A model generated the notes under the pieces. That model was given only the letters and a program-made list of their open reading frames with translations. It did no database searches and was not told the DNA's origin. A program made the translations under genes and the position numbers. From Cereibacter_A azotoformans (lineage in GTDB: Bacteria > Pseudomonadota > Alphaproteobacteria > Rhodobacterales > Rhodobacteraceae), in assembly GCF_003050905.1 (NCBI RefSeq), contig NZ_QAOT01000014.1: 64,000 nt of DNA; one strand, written 5' to 3'. Of this stretch, positions 25,629 to 33,171 are shown in pieces; the first letter of the stretch is position 1; each line of letters opens with the position of its first letter.

Positions 25629-26945
25629 CTATTTCAGTTCTTCCGGTCGTTCCGGCCAATATTTTCTTGACTGATGAAATTCCAGCGCTTCTCCTACCTC
25701 CGAGAACTCGAGAAGACTTCCGACCTTGTCCATGAGGACGTCACGAACCTCGGCAGGTGTCGCAAAGAAGAACTCCTTGCGGGCATTCACTGCATTCAGA
25801 GCTCTGTCGCGAAAGTGGTTATGAAGCTCATTCTCTAATGACACGGCGTCTTCGGAAAAGAAAAGGGCATGAACATCGAATCGAAAGGGAACGGATGCGC
25901 CGCCGAGCTCCGAGATGCGATCATTCGGTTCAAGCCGTCTTGTTAAACCGATCTTGACGACGTTGGTGCCGAATGCCCCCCGGTTCGAGATGACGTAAAC
26001 ATAGCCGGACCTGATATTTGCCAGCCGATATTCGTTTTGCTTTATGGCTTCCTCCAACGCCAAAAGGTTCGCCTCTAGGTCAGGGTTTCTCTCTCCCTTT
26101 TCCCGAAGGGCCTCAATGGCGTTCTCGAGGTGCTGCTTCTCCTTGGCCAGCCTCTCTCTCTCCTCAGCGAACTCCCTTTCCACGCGTTTCTCCTCGCGAA
26201 GTCTAGCCCTGTTTTCCCTTTCCGCTTCCTTCTCTTCCTGCTTCTTCATTAGCCAGTCGGCCGTCAGTTCGATCTCCCGCACTCGGAGATCGTGGTATCG
26301 CGCGCTGATCTGCATCTCCATGATCTTGCCCAGCTTCGCGATCGCCTGGCGCGACGCTTCTATCCGCTTTTTGGCGACTTCGGCATTCCCGGTACGAAGT
26401 GAACGGATGCAGTTATCGCATTCGGCGTTGTAGGCACGAAGCATCAGCTTCCCGAGGTCGTTCGACAGCTTCCGGCCCGCCGCCAGTGAGTTCTCGAACG
26501 TAAACGTAGACGAGACCTCGATGGCCTCTTGCTCCCGCACGACCTTGGCCACCTCAATCTCGATCCGTTCGAGTTCGGCTCTATATCCTGCGGCGTTCTC
26601 GAGGGGATGATGGTATCGGTAAATACCGATATCCTGCAGGATCTTCTGGTCATCGAAAGAGATGGTTTCCGTCGATGGATTGGCCGCCAATTGCGCCCGT
26701 AGCCTCGCCAACTCGGCCTTCAATGCGAAGAGTTCGTCGTGTGGAGCTTCCGGTTCAGTCGAATCATTAATCCTCTCCATCACTGGCGCCGCCTGAGGCG
26801 TGTCGCCAGCGTCGGATACCCAGAGTACCCATCCCTCAGGCATGGCAGGCCAGTTTGGGTCGGGCTTCCAGTCCTTGGGTGGCGTCCACCCCTTAGGCGG
26901 CTTGGGCCACCCCGGCGGTGGATTGAACGTCCGCCCGTCCGTCAT
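25629..26945 (-). CDS. DUF4041/GIY-YIG nuclease, SNIPE-like, with WPxPPxGW N-terminus
   Basis: 438 residues. Parts in order: an N-terminal Trp/Pro repeat (PPGWPKPPKGWTPPKDW, to about residue 42); a DUF4041-like region (about 100-230, with FENSLAAGRKLSNDLGKLML and RAYNAECDNCIRSL); a highly charged coiled coil (about 230-312); and a GIY-YIG nuclease of the T5orf172/MUG113 kind (313-395: GYVYVISN, VVKIGLTRRLEPNDRISELG, catalytic Glu371 in LENELHNHF). DUF4041 plus GIY-YIG is the architecture of the phage-defence nuclease SNIPE; here no transmembrane helix is evident and the Trp/Pro repeat takes its place. It overlaps its partner by 4 bp (ATGA), so one operon. Base composition is lower in GC than the host. 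Confidence 0.8.
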   Translation of the reverse strand: MTDGRTFNPPPGWPKPPKGWTPPKDWKPDPNWPAMPEGWVLWVSDAGDTPQAAPVMERINDSTEPEAPHDELFALKAELARLRAQLAANPSTETISFDDQKILQDIGIYRYHHPLENAAGYRAELERIEIEVAKVVREQEAIEVSSTFTFENSLAAGRKLSNDLGKLMLRAYNAECDNCIRSLRTGNAEVAKKRIEASRQAIAKLGKIMEMQISARYHDLRVREIELTADWLMKKQEEKEAERENRARLREEKRVEREFAEERERLAKEKQHLENAIEALREKGERNPDLEANLLALEEAIKQNEYRLANIRSGYVYVISNRGAFGTNVVKIGLTRRLEPNDRISELGGASVPFRFDVHALFFSEDAVSLENELHNHFRDRALNAVNARKEFFFATPAEVRDVLMDKVGSLLEFSEVGEALEFHQSRKYWPERPEELK

Positions 26946-28171
26946 GACTTGCGCACGCCAGTCACGTCGGCGGCGACGAGGGCGACGGGGTCTCTGGAGA
27001 TCGCAGCACCGAGATGTTTCAAAGTTGCGAGCGGGACGAGGCCAGAAAGATCGAACTCCGTGAAACTGTCACGCTCGGCGCTGACGCCCACGAAAGGAAG
27101 GAAATCGAGCCGTCCCGTCGCAGGATGCCGTGCCTTCGTGCCGACCTCGAGCGAGATCGTTCGGATAAGCCCGCGCCTGTCCGCCTCGAACACCTCGTGG
27201 AGCGACCTGATCGCGACCTGATGTAAGACGCTGGAGTACCTTTTATTGATCTCAGCTTGGGACATCGGGACATCGCGTATCTCATCGGACGTCCTTACGT
27301 ATTTGTACGCCTTAATTGCTGGGAAGCTGTCTGGGGCCGGGATCGTCACGCGCATCCGAAGCTCGGCTGTCTCAGGCGCGAACGAGAATTCATGCGTGAC
27401 TATGAAGTGATCGGGATAGGTGGAATTCTCTACGACCAGCGAGATGTACTCCTGAACCGCCTCAGCGTCTCCATATGATAGGTTCGTAATGAACTGGTCG
27501 ATAGACTTATTGTGGTCCTCCAGTTCTTGTCGAAACCGATGTTTCTCTGCGGCCAGGGTCTCAACTCTTCTGGCCTCTGCCTGTTCATGGGCAGCCAACT
27601 CGTTTGCATATCGGTCTTCTAAGGCCGAAATCCGTCGGCCCCATTCCGCCTTTTGCATCTCGTAAGCTTGCTGCGCTATTGCGCGCGCCTCCTCAAGCTT
27701 CCGCTTCTTGCCGAAGAAACCTTTAGGCTTAGCCGGTTCAACATATTTAGGCTCGGGTGGATAATTTGGCCGTCTCGGCGCGACTAACGGAATCTCCAAG
27801 TCGGGCATGTCGAATGGCGTATCCAAAGGCTTTCGAAGCTTCTCGAGATCTATATGGTCGTCAACGTTGATCGTGGCAGCCAGAAGCCCTTCCAGCTCGT
27901 CGAAGACCGCGTCGATCTCCGAATTCATTCGGTCGACCTCGGCTTGCTGGGCTGCGGCATGCGCAGCCCTTACGGCCTTCTCGTAAGCTTTCCGATCGCG
28001 CTCATCCGCGATCTCTGCTTTGCGAACCTTGGCTGCATAATCCTTCGCCTGTCGTGCCACCTCTCTCCGCTCGGCGAGGTCACGACGCTCGGCAGCTTTT
28101 GCGTGACGAACACGGTTTCTCTCCGCGGCCTTCATAGCCCTCAACGTGACGCTTAGCAAACTTTTGGCCAA
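26942..28171 (-). CDS. Partner protein resembling the non-catalytic part of Mrr-type restriction-system proteins
   Basis: 409 residues from a TTG start with AAAGGATGA about 9 nt upstream. The N-terminal 100 residues are Ala/Arg/Lys/Glu-rich coiled coil, followed by a Pro-rich segment (PRRPNYPPEPKYVEPAKPKG), another coiled coil, and a conserved-looking C-terminal domain (LSYGDAEAVQEYISLVVENS; YPDHFIVTHEFSFAPETAEL; AIKAYKYVRTSDEI; LHQVAIRSLHEVF). That C-terminal pattern reminds me of actinobacterial restriction-system proteins, in which an Mrr-type nuclease domain follows. Here the protein stops before any nuclease, and a GIY-YIG nuclease is encoded by the overlapping next gene. Function as a sensor or scaffold is inferred. 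Confidence 0.7.
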   Translation of the reverse strand: MAKSLLSVTLRAMKAAERNRVRHAKAAERRDLAERREVARQAKDYAAKVRKAEIADERDRKAYEKAVRAAHAAAQQAEVDRMNSEIDAVFDELEGLLAATINVDDHIDLEKLRKPLDTPFDMPDLEIPLVAPRRPNYPPEPKYVEPAKPKGFFGKKRKLEEARAIAQQAYEMQKAEWGRRISALEDRYANELAAHEQAEARRVETLAAEKHRFRQELEDHNKSIDQFITNLSYGDAEAVQEYISLVVENSTYPDHFIVTHEFSFAPETAELRMRVTIPAPDSFPAIKAYKYVRTSDEIRDVPMSQAEINKRYSSVLHQVAIRSLHEVFEADRRGLIRTISLEVGTKARHPATGRLDFLPFVGVSAERDSFTEFDLSGLVPLATLKHLGAAISRDPVALVAADVTGVRKS

Positions 28172-28507
28172 AGTTGATCATCCTTTAATCGATGCTCCCT
28201 GTTCAAGCCTATACGATCAGGTTCTATTGTCTACGACCGGCTCGCCATAAGTCGCTGGCGGAAGCATCGACCAAAGGCCGCTTCCGGGTAGCCGCGCCGC
28301 AGCGACGCCCTGTTCGGCGAACGACCGGTCCGGGCCGGGTGCATCGGGTCGCACAGGGCGGCCTTCCAATCCGCGACGTCCGCTCCCTGCGCTTAGCAGA
28401 CAGCAGTCCTTCGGGGGCAGCTGTTCAACAGGTCACATTGTGCCCACAGGGCCATGGTCTCCAAGCAGCACCATCGCCTGGCGCAAGGGGCCGGGTCGTC
28501 TCCCCGA
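28172..28507. other. Gap between defence operon and integrase; no gene seen
   Basis: About 335 bp. It must hold the promoter of the leftward operon starting at 28171 and the 3' end of the integrase transcript. I see no open frame with a start and ribosome site, and no copy of the arm word GTGGGACAC. Confidence 0.5.
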
Positions 28508-29605
28508 TCACCACTCCATGTCGCTGAGAGCGGCCAAGGCATCGGCCGCCAGTACCCGCCGCTGCGCGCCCTTAGTGTAGATCTCCGACGTCTTCGCCTG
28601 GGTGTGCGCCATGATCGCCATGATCTGGTGCTGGCTGCAGCCGGCCTCCGCCAGGAGCTCGGCCACGGCCTTCCGGATGCCGTGCGAGGACTTCCCTTCA
28701 ATGCCGGCCGCCGCGCACCATTTCCGGACGCGGTTGCGCAGGCTCTCGGCCGTGCTGAAGGGCTTGCCGTAGTCTGTGAGAAGATAGGTCGCCCCCTGCA
28801 CCTTCTGCGCCCGGACGGCCCGCAAAAGGGGCGCCATCATCGGGATCGACACCGGCGCGCTTCCCTTCTTGCTGGGCTGGAAGTCCAGCCACAGCTCCCC
28901 TGCCCTCTCAACCTCGTGCCGGCGGCCGAGCTTGCGCGCGTCGTCGATCCGGCAGGCCGTGAACATCTGCAGCGTGAGCCACAGATGCGCCGTGGTGCCA
29001 AGAGGATGCCTGTCCCGGAACTTCTTCAGATCCTCGGGCGTCCAGGGGGCCGCCCCCTCCCCCTTCATGGCGAGCTTCTTGATGCCCTTGACCGGGTTCT
29101 CGGCGAGGAGCTCCGCCTCCTCGATCGCCCAGCGATACATGGCCGAGACGGACTTGATGAGGTTGTTCGCCTCGCCGGGCTTGTCGCGCCACTGGTCCCG
29201 GGCAGCGATGAAGGCGCTCCGCGGCGCGCACATGTCATATTCGCCGTAGATCCCGCCGCCGTCGTCGGTGGTCATGGCGCAGAGCCTGCGCAGCTGGGAT
29301 CGCCGCTGCTGGAGCGTCAGCTTCGAGGCCTGTCCGGCGTCAACCAGCCGCCCGAGGTGCGCGAGATACTTGTCCACCAGCCACTGGATGGAATGGGCGA
29401 CTGCGCTGCTCTCGGGCGGCGGCCCCTCCCAGCGCCGCCCCTCTCGGGCGGCCGTATAGTGGTGATAGAAGTCAGCATGGTCGGGCCCCACCGGAATGGC
29501 GGTGCGGAGCCGCTTGTTGCCCTCGGCCCGGACACGGAAACGGATGGCCCCGGACGGGAGCTTCTCGCGCAGGAGGCCCGGGAAGTTGTGCTTCACGTCG
29601 ATCAC
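28508..29605 (-). CDS. Tyrosine-type site-specific integrase
   Basis: 365 residues from the GTG at 29605, chosen because it overlaps the stop of the upstream 60-residue gene (GTGA) exactly as in the second element. Catalytic residues are visible: Arg in FTACRIDDARKLG, HxxR in SSHGIRKAVAELL, the later His in IMAHTQAKTSEIY and the nucleophile Tyr of EIYTKG. An N-terminal SAM-like core-binding domain precedes it. It should recombine attP with the tRNA 3' end. Unusually, 3 kb of cargo separates it from the attL core. A pseudogene homologue lies at 62530-63622. Confidence 0.93.
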   Translation of the reverse strand: MIDVKHNFPGLLREKLPSGAIRFRVRAEGNKRLRTAIPVGPDHADFYHHYTAAREGRRWEGPPPESSAVAHSIQWLVDKYLAHLGRLVDAGQASKLTLQQRRSQLRRLCAMTTDDGGGIYGEYDMCAPRSAFIAARDQWRDKPGEANNLIKSVSAMYRWAIEEAELLAENPVKGIKKLAMKGEGAAPWTPEDLKKFRDRHPLGTTAHLWLTLQMFTACRIDDARKLGRRHEVERAGELWLDFQPSKKGSAPVSIPMMAPLLRAVRAQKVQGATYLLTDYGKPFSTAESLRNRVRKWCAAAGIEGKSSHGIRKAVAELLAEAGCSQHQIMAIMAHTQAKTSEIYTKGAQRRVLAADALAALSDMEW

Positions 29606-29784
29606 CTGGTCGGCCACTGCTTCGGCCCACCACGCTGAGCCACGGGCGCCGGTTCGTCCATTGCCGCCGTGATGCGGATGGTGCCGTCCTTGGTGATCTC
29701 CATCCCCCCGACCTTCAGCCCGCATTCCTTCCAAGCGGCAATGGCCCGGCTGATCGCGGTCTTCGTGACGGTGGCTGATCGCAT
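29602..29784 (-). CDS. 60-residue integrase companion protein
   Basis: 60 residues, beginning MRSATVTKTAISRAIAAWKE, then a short beta stretch (LKVGGMEITKDGTIRITAA) and a Pro-rich tail. It overlaps the integrase start by 4 bp. A protein with about 80 percent identity by eye, of identical length and in the same overlap, precedes the integrase of element 2 (63619-63801). Small helix-plus-strand proteins of this plan often precede integrases in alphaproteobacterial prophages; a directionality or regulatory role is only a guess. Confidence 0.8.
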   Translation of the reverse strand: MRSATVTKTAISRAIAAWKECGLKVGGMEITKDGTIRITAAMDEPAPVAQRGGPKQWPTR

Positions 29785-29825
29785 GTCCTAGACCTCCTCG
29801 TGTTCCTCGTTCGCGTTCGGCAGTC

Positions 29826-30548
29826 TCACCCACATGCCGCAGCCTCCCCCTCGGCCCACCCGCCCCACTGGTCGGCGCAGGCTTCGGCCACGCCCTCGAA
29901 GGTGCGGCTGCGGAATTTCCAGCGGTCGGGCCCCGGCGGCGCGCGGTGGACGGCCGACCAGCTCTTGTGCTCGGGCGTCCCGGGCCGGGGCGGCGTCAGC
30001 CGGTTGGTGGCGGCGAGCCGCGGCAGGCCGCGCAGATAGAAGCTCGTCGCCTTGAAGAAGGGCTCGCCGAACCACCAGGGTTGCACCGTCTGCGGCCGTG
30101 GCAGGTCGGCAGGCAGGCGGGCCCGGGCGTGCGGGTTCATCACCGGGTTCTCGACGGCCACGCGCGGCGCCGGCGCCTGCCAGCAGGCCGCAAACAGCGC
30201 AGCCCCGCGGTCGAGGTCAGCCCACAGGAAGGCCAGCCGCTCCTCGCGACCCATCCGGGCGAAAGCCTCCCGCTCTGCCGCAGCATAGGTCTCGGGGAGG
30301 CGCTTCGAGGGCTCATGCAGCCACCGGACGCCGCTGTTGCAGAGCCGCGTGCAGGGCGGGTGCGCCACGATCAGCAGATCCCAGCCGTCGGTCAGATGGT
30401 CGCGCACATCGCCGACGATGTGGCGGTTCGAGCGGTCCTCTGCCGCCAGGAGGTCGCAGGACCAGACGTCATGCCCGCGGGCAGCAAAGGCCCGGCGCAT
30501 CACGCCCGAGGTCTCGCAGCCGATCAGGATGCGCAGGGGCTCAGCCAC
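29826..30548 (-). CDS. Phage C5-type DNA methyltransferase-like protein
   Basis: 240 residues from the GTG at 30548, which has GGAGG upstream; the start overlaps the previous gene by 8 bp. The N-terminus is a SAM-binding Rossmann strand (LRILIGCETSGVMRRAFAA, then DVWSCDLLAAEDR); AHPPCTRLC carries the PPC-type motif of cytosine-C5 methyltransferases and VENPVMNPH resembles their ENV/ENP motif. The protein is much shorter than Dcm and no target-recognition domain is obvious, so activity is uncertain. Common in siphovirus early regions, where it may protect phage DNA. Confidence 0.7.
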   Translation of the reverse strand: MAEPLRILIGCETSGVMRRAFAARGHDVWSCDLLAAEDRSNRHIVGDVRDHLTDGWDLLIVAHPPCTRLCNSGVRWLHEPSKRLPETYAAAEREAFARMGREERLAFLWADLDRGAALFAACWQAPAPRVAVENPVMNPHARARLPADLPRPQTVQPWWFGEPFFKATSFYLRGLPRLAATNRLTPPRPGTPEHKSWSAVHRAPPGPDRWKFRSRTFEGVAEACADQWGGWAEGEAAACG

Positions 30549-30720
30549 CGGAGGCCTCCACGGCCCGGCGCACTGCCTCGATGGGCACGCCGCAATCTCG
30601 CGCGACACGGCGATAGAGGCCCGGCCGGTCCTCGGGCATGGCACCGCCGAACGGAAGATACCGCGCCGTCTCCGACAGGACCTGCCGCCATGCGGACAGG
30701 ATGGAGGATTTGCTCTTCAT
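30541..30720 (-). CDS. Small phage protein, 59 residues
   Basis: ATG at 30720 to TGA at 30541: begins MKSKSSILSAWRQVLSETAR and continues with GLYRRVARDCGVPIEAVRRA. The last eight bases overlap the methyltransferase start, as expected for coupled early genes. It looks helical and basic; function unknown. Confidence 0.6.
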   Translation of the reverse strand: MKSKSSILSAWRQVLSETARYLPFGGAMPEDRPGLYRRVARDCGVPIEAVRRAVEASGG

Positions 30721-30818
30721 GGGACTGCTCCGCAGGTTCGGGAGAAAGGGCCCAAGCCGCAGAGGCGGCGGGCAAGTTGAACGGAAGCTGCGCGGATCGC
30801 CCGCCGCGCCGGGATGGG

Positions 30819-31214
30819 TCAGGCCATGCCGAGCGCGGCCTTGTAGAGATCGAGGAGCGTCTCCTCCTCGGCGAGGTCGTCGGGGGTGCGCTTGCGGAGC
30901 GCCACGATCATCCTGAGGATCTTCGGCGCGTAGCCCCTGCCCTTGGCCTCGGCCATCAGCTCCTTCTGCTGGCCGCCGATCTCCTTCTTCTCGGCCTCGA
31001 GCTGCTCGAAGCGTTCGATGAACTGGCGCAGCTCGTCGGCCGCGACCTGATAGGCGGCCTCGGCCACGGCGCGGTCGGCGGGCGTCTCCTTCATCGGCGG
31101 TTTCCGGATGCGGCCGCTGTCGATGGCGGCCGCCATGCGGTCGAGATCGGCCGCGCCGAGGCTCTCGACCGGAACGGGCCCGGAGCGCGGCGCGGGTTGC
31201 GGGGCGGCCTCCAT
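30819..31214 (-). CDS. GapR-like DUF2312 protein
   Basis: 131 residues; the start ATG shares one base with the preceding stop (TGATG at 31212-31216). The C-terminal 85 residues match the DUF2312/GapR pattern: YQVAADELRQFIERFEQLEA, KELMAEAKGRGYAPKILRMI and EEETLLDLYKAALG. GapR binds overtwisted AT-rich DNA ahead of replication forks in alphaproteobacteria. The N-terminal extension of about 45 residues is Pro/Ala-rich and atypical. A phage-borne copy may serve phage replication or late regulation (inference). Confidence 0.85.
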   Translation of the reverse strand: MEAAPQPAPRSGPVPVESLGAADLDRMAAAIDSGRIRKPPMKETPADRAVAEAAYQVAADELRQFIERFEQLEAEKKEIGGQQKELMAEAKGRGYAPKILRMIVALRKRTPDDLAEEETLLDLYKAALGMA

Positions 31215-31546
31215 CACATGCTCCGCATGGCGCTGGCCTGCTGGCGCATGGCCTCGGTCACGTCGGTGACATGGGCCCAGAGCACGGTGGCGACAAACAG
31301 GAAGCCCAGGAGCGCGAGCGCCCCGACGAGGAAGCCGGTCAGGTTCGGCCCGAGCGGGCTTGGCCTGCTCGTCCGGAAGGCGGGTCGCGGCCGGGCCCTC
31401 GCGAGCGTGCGGCCCATGGCGACGGCCAGCTCGTGATCCGTCAGCAGGCGGCTGGCGGCCTCGCGCATCTCGGGCGTGGGCGCGTACTCGGCACGATGGC
31501 GCGCGGCATTCAGATCGCGGGGCGTGAGGGGCAGGATCTGGCTCAT
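31214..31546 (-). CDS. Single-span membrane protein, unknown
   Basis: 110 residues. A soluble N-terminal part (LTPRDLNAARHRAEYAPTPE) is followed by one strong transmembrane segment near 69-90 (LTGFLVGALALLGFLFVATV) and a short tail. The gene overlaps both neighbours (ATGA upstream, TGATG downstream), so it belongs to the leftward early operon. Function unknown. Confidence 0.65.
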   Translation of the reverse strand: MSQILPLTPRDLNAARHRAEYAPTPEMREAASRLLTDHELAVAMGRTLARARPRPAFRTSRPSPLGPNLTGFLVGALALLGFLFVATVLWAHVTDVTEAMRQQASAMRSM

Positions 31547-31740
31547 GCTTCGAGCGCCTCCCGCGCCTGGCCGAGGATGGTATTGACCTCGGCCGCGGTC
31601 TCGTCATCGGCAGTGTCGAGTTGCGGGAGCCCCGCCTCGGCCGCGGAGAGCAGCAGGCGCAGCTGGGGCTCGGTCAGGTCGAGAAGGGCGAAACGGGCAA
31701 CCGGCGCAGAGGCCGGGTAGCGGATGGCGGTGGCGGTCAT
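31543..31740 (-). CDS. Small acidic phage early protein, unknown
   Basis: 65 residues from the ATG at 31740, chosen for the GGAGG at its ribosome site; an upstream in-frame ATG is at 31764. It is acidic with a leucine-rich segment (LTEPQLRLLLSAAEAGLPQL). It is the first gene of the leftward operon behind the two palindromic operators at 31892-31942. Confidence 0.6.
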   Translation of the reverse strand: MTATAIRYPASAPVARFALLDLTEPQLRLLLSAAEAGLPQLDTADDETAAEVNTILGQAREALEA

Positions 31741-31891
31741 GGCCGGGCCTCCGCGATATGGCATTGGTTGCCAGAGGGGGATAGGCGCGCACTGGCGTTG
31801 GTGAGCGGGCCGGTCCAGGCCAGCGGCTGGAGGATCATGGGCAGTCTCCCATCAAATGAACGGCCAAGGATCGACCGTCTGACGAGAAGCT

Positions 31892-31911
31892 ATTGGGGGA
31901 GTTTCCCCATG
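31892..31911. promoter_or_regulatory. Repressor operator, OL-type copy 1
   Basis: ATTGGGGGAGTTTCCCCATG, a near-palindrome with arms TGGGG and CCCCA. It matches the sites at 31921, 32767, 32801 and 32822 and lies upstream of the leftward operon. Confidence 0.75.
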
Positions 31912-31920
31912 TCAACGCTG

Positions 31921-31942
31921 ATGTGGGGATTTACCCCCACAT
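31921..31942. promoter_or_regulatory. Repressor operator, OL-type copy 2
   Basis: An imperfect 22-bp palindrome with arms ATGTGGGG and CCCCCACAT, spaced about 10 nt from copy 1. Same consensus as the other four sites. Confidence 0.75.
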
Positions 31943-32097
31943 GCGAGCAGAATCGTGTGGGTCTCGCCCTCGGCCGCACCACCGGGGGATACAGGACGCA
32001 GCGAAACTCCAGCACTCCGGAAACCCGCGGAGGCGGGGCGGGCAGTTAAGTGCGCCTTACCACTGAGCGAAGCAGACAGCATGACGACTAAGCGCCG

Positions 32098-32766
32098 TCA
32101 GACGTAAACCCGCTCCACATAGTCGGGCGATAGCGTCATGAGCACTGGCGCTGCCCACTTCAACCGGACGCCATGCATGTTGTCCGCATCCGGGTTGAGC
32201 GACAGGAGGCTGAAAGTGCCCTCCTGACTGCCCACCTTGACTACCTTGAGCCAAGCCCTTCCGTCCGTATCCTCGCAGACACAAGGCGTGTTGAGTGCCT
32301 CGATCGGCACGCCCTCGGCAGCGGCACGCGTGTAGAAAAGCACGGACCCAGGGCGGTAAAGCGGCATCATGCTATCGCCCTTAACCTCCACCGCGACTAT
32401 GCCGTGCGGCTTCAGCTGCGGGGGGCGGGCGACGTGATACATGCCATCGCCCTTCTCGTAGGCGTCCAGGAGATCGACCCGCGCACCCGCACCCACGCAC
32501 CCGGCGACCGCAATGGGCGCGCGATCCGGGCGCGCATTCAGATCTCCCGTCATGCCGATCTGGATGATCTCATCCACCGTTCGCCCAAGCTCTCTGGCCA
32601 AGGCGTAGGCGTTGGCGACCTTGGGCGACGACTCGTTGCGGATCAGATCTCGCACTCCGGACTCGCCCATGCCTGCAGCCACCGAGAGCGGCTTCATCTT
32701 GATGCCCTCAGCCTCCATGACGATCTGCAGGCCACGCACGAAGGCGTCCAGGGTCTTCTTCTGCAT
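32098..32766 (-). CDS. CI-like phage repressor with S24 peptidase domain
   Basis: 222 residues from the ATG at 32766 (MQKKTLDAFVRG); an alternative ATG at 32784 would read through the operator. The N-terminal helix-turn-helix includes PLSVAAGMGESGVRDLI and KVANAYALARELGRT; the C-terminal LexA/CI-like S24 domain shows VEVKGDSMMPLYRPGSVLF with the catalytic Ser, and AWLKVVKVG with the probable Lys. It should hold lysogeny and self-cleave during SOS. One operator ends directly at the start codon, so autoregulation is likely, possibly from a leaderless transcript. Confidence 0.9.
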   Translation of the reverse strand: MQKKTLDAFVRGLQIVMEAEGIKMKPLSVAAGMGESGVRDLIRNESSPKVANAYALARELGRTVDEIIQIGMTGDLNARPDRAPIAVAGCVGAGARVDLLDAYEKGDGMYHVARPPQLKPHGIVAVEVKGDSMMPLYRPGSVLFYTRAAAEGVPIEALNTPCVCEDTDGRAWLKVVKVGSQEGTFSLLSLNPDADNMHGVRLKWAAPVLMTLSPDYVERVYV

Positions 32767-32784
32767 ATGGGGAAAGTGCCCCAT
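32767..32784. promoter_or_regulatory. Repressor operator, OR-type copy 1 (touches the repressor start)
   Basis: ATGGGGAAAGTGCCCCAT has perfect 6-bp arms. Its last base on the repressor strand abuts the ATG at 32766. Confidence 0.8.
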
Positions 32785-32800
32785 ACCCTCGCTCCGATCC

Positions 32801-32817
32801 ATGGGGAAGTTCCCCTT
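32801..32817. promoter_or_regulatory. Repressor operator, OR-type copy 2
   Basis: ATGGGGAAGTTCCCCTT, same consensus as copy 1, in the divergent region between repressor and the Cro-like gene. Confidence 0.8.
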
Positions 32818-32821
32818 GATT

Positions 32822-32843
32822 ATGTGGGGGAGTTCCCCCATAT
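32822..32843. promoter_or_regulatory. Repressor operator, OR-type copy 3
   Basis: A palindrome with arms TGGGGG and CCCCCA around AGTT, ending nine bases before the Cro-like start at 32852. Confidence 0.8.
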
Positions 32844-32851
32844 TCGCCGCC

Positions 32852-33091
32852 ATGGAACAGCTCATCTCAGACATCGAAGCCCATTGCACGGCGTGCGGGA
32901 TCAGTCCGCAGAAGCTGTTGCGCGAGGCCATCAACGCGAAGTGGGGACAATGGCAGGATTGGAAGGACGGCAAGTCCAGCCCGACCATGAAGGTCGTGGA
33001 TCGCCTGCGCGCCTTCATGGCTGCGAACTCGGACGTTTGTGTCGCCGATCATGACCAAGCCCTCCTGCAAATCGAAGGGGACGCGGCGTGA
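32852..33091 (+). CDS. Cro/CII-like DNA-binding protein
   Basis: 79 residues from the ATG at 32852, divergent from the repressor across three operators. The segment AHCTACGISPQKLLREAINA followed by WQDWKDGKSSPTMKVVDRLR fits a small helix-turn-helix regulator with the recognition helix near 30-45. By position it is the Cro or CII equivalent opening the rightward early transcript. Its stop is adjacent to the next frame. Confidence 0.75.
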   Translation: MEQLISDIEAHCTACGISPQKLLREAINAKWGQWQDWKDGKSSPTMKVVDRLRAFMAANSDVCVADHDQALLQIEGDAA

Positions 33092-33171
33092 TGTATTCCG
33101 CCTCCCCCCTTCCCCTTCATGAAATCGCTTCGTCATCGAAAGCCTTTGGTCGGGTTCAGGATGGAGCAACC

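Larger units (their letters stand above)
31741..32097. other. Leftward control region without a gene
   Basis: About 355 bp between the repressor stop and the leftward early operon. It holds two operator palindromes (31892-31942), so the leftward promoter should lie here. No credible open frame. Confidence 0.6.

Noticed and set aside
25629..28171. Insertion sequence explanation for the low-GC block beside attL
   Set aside because: No transposase motif, terminal inverted repeats or target duplication were found around the two genes.
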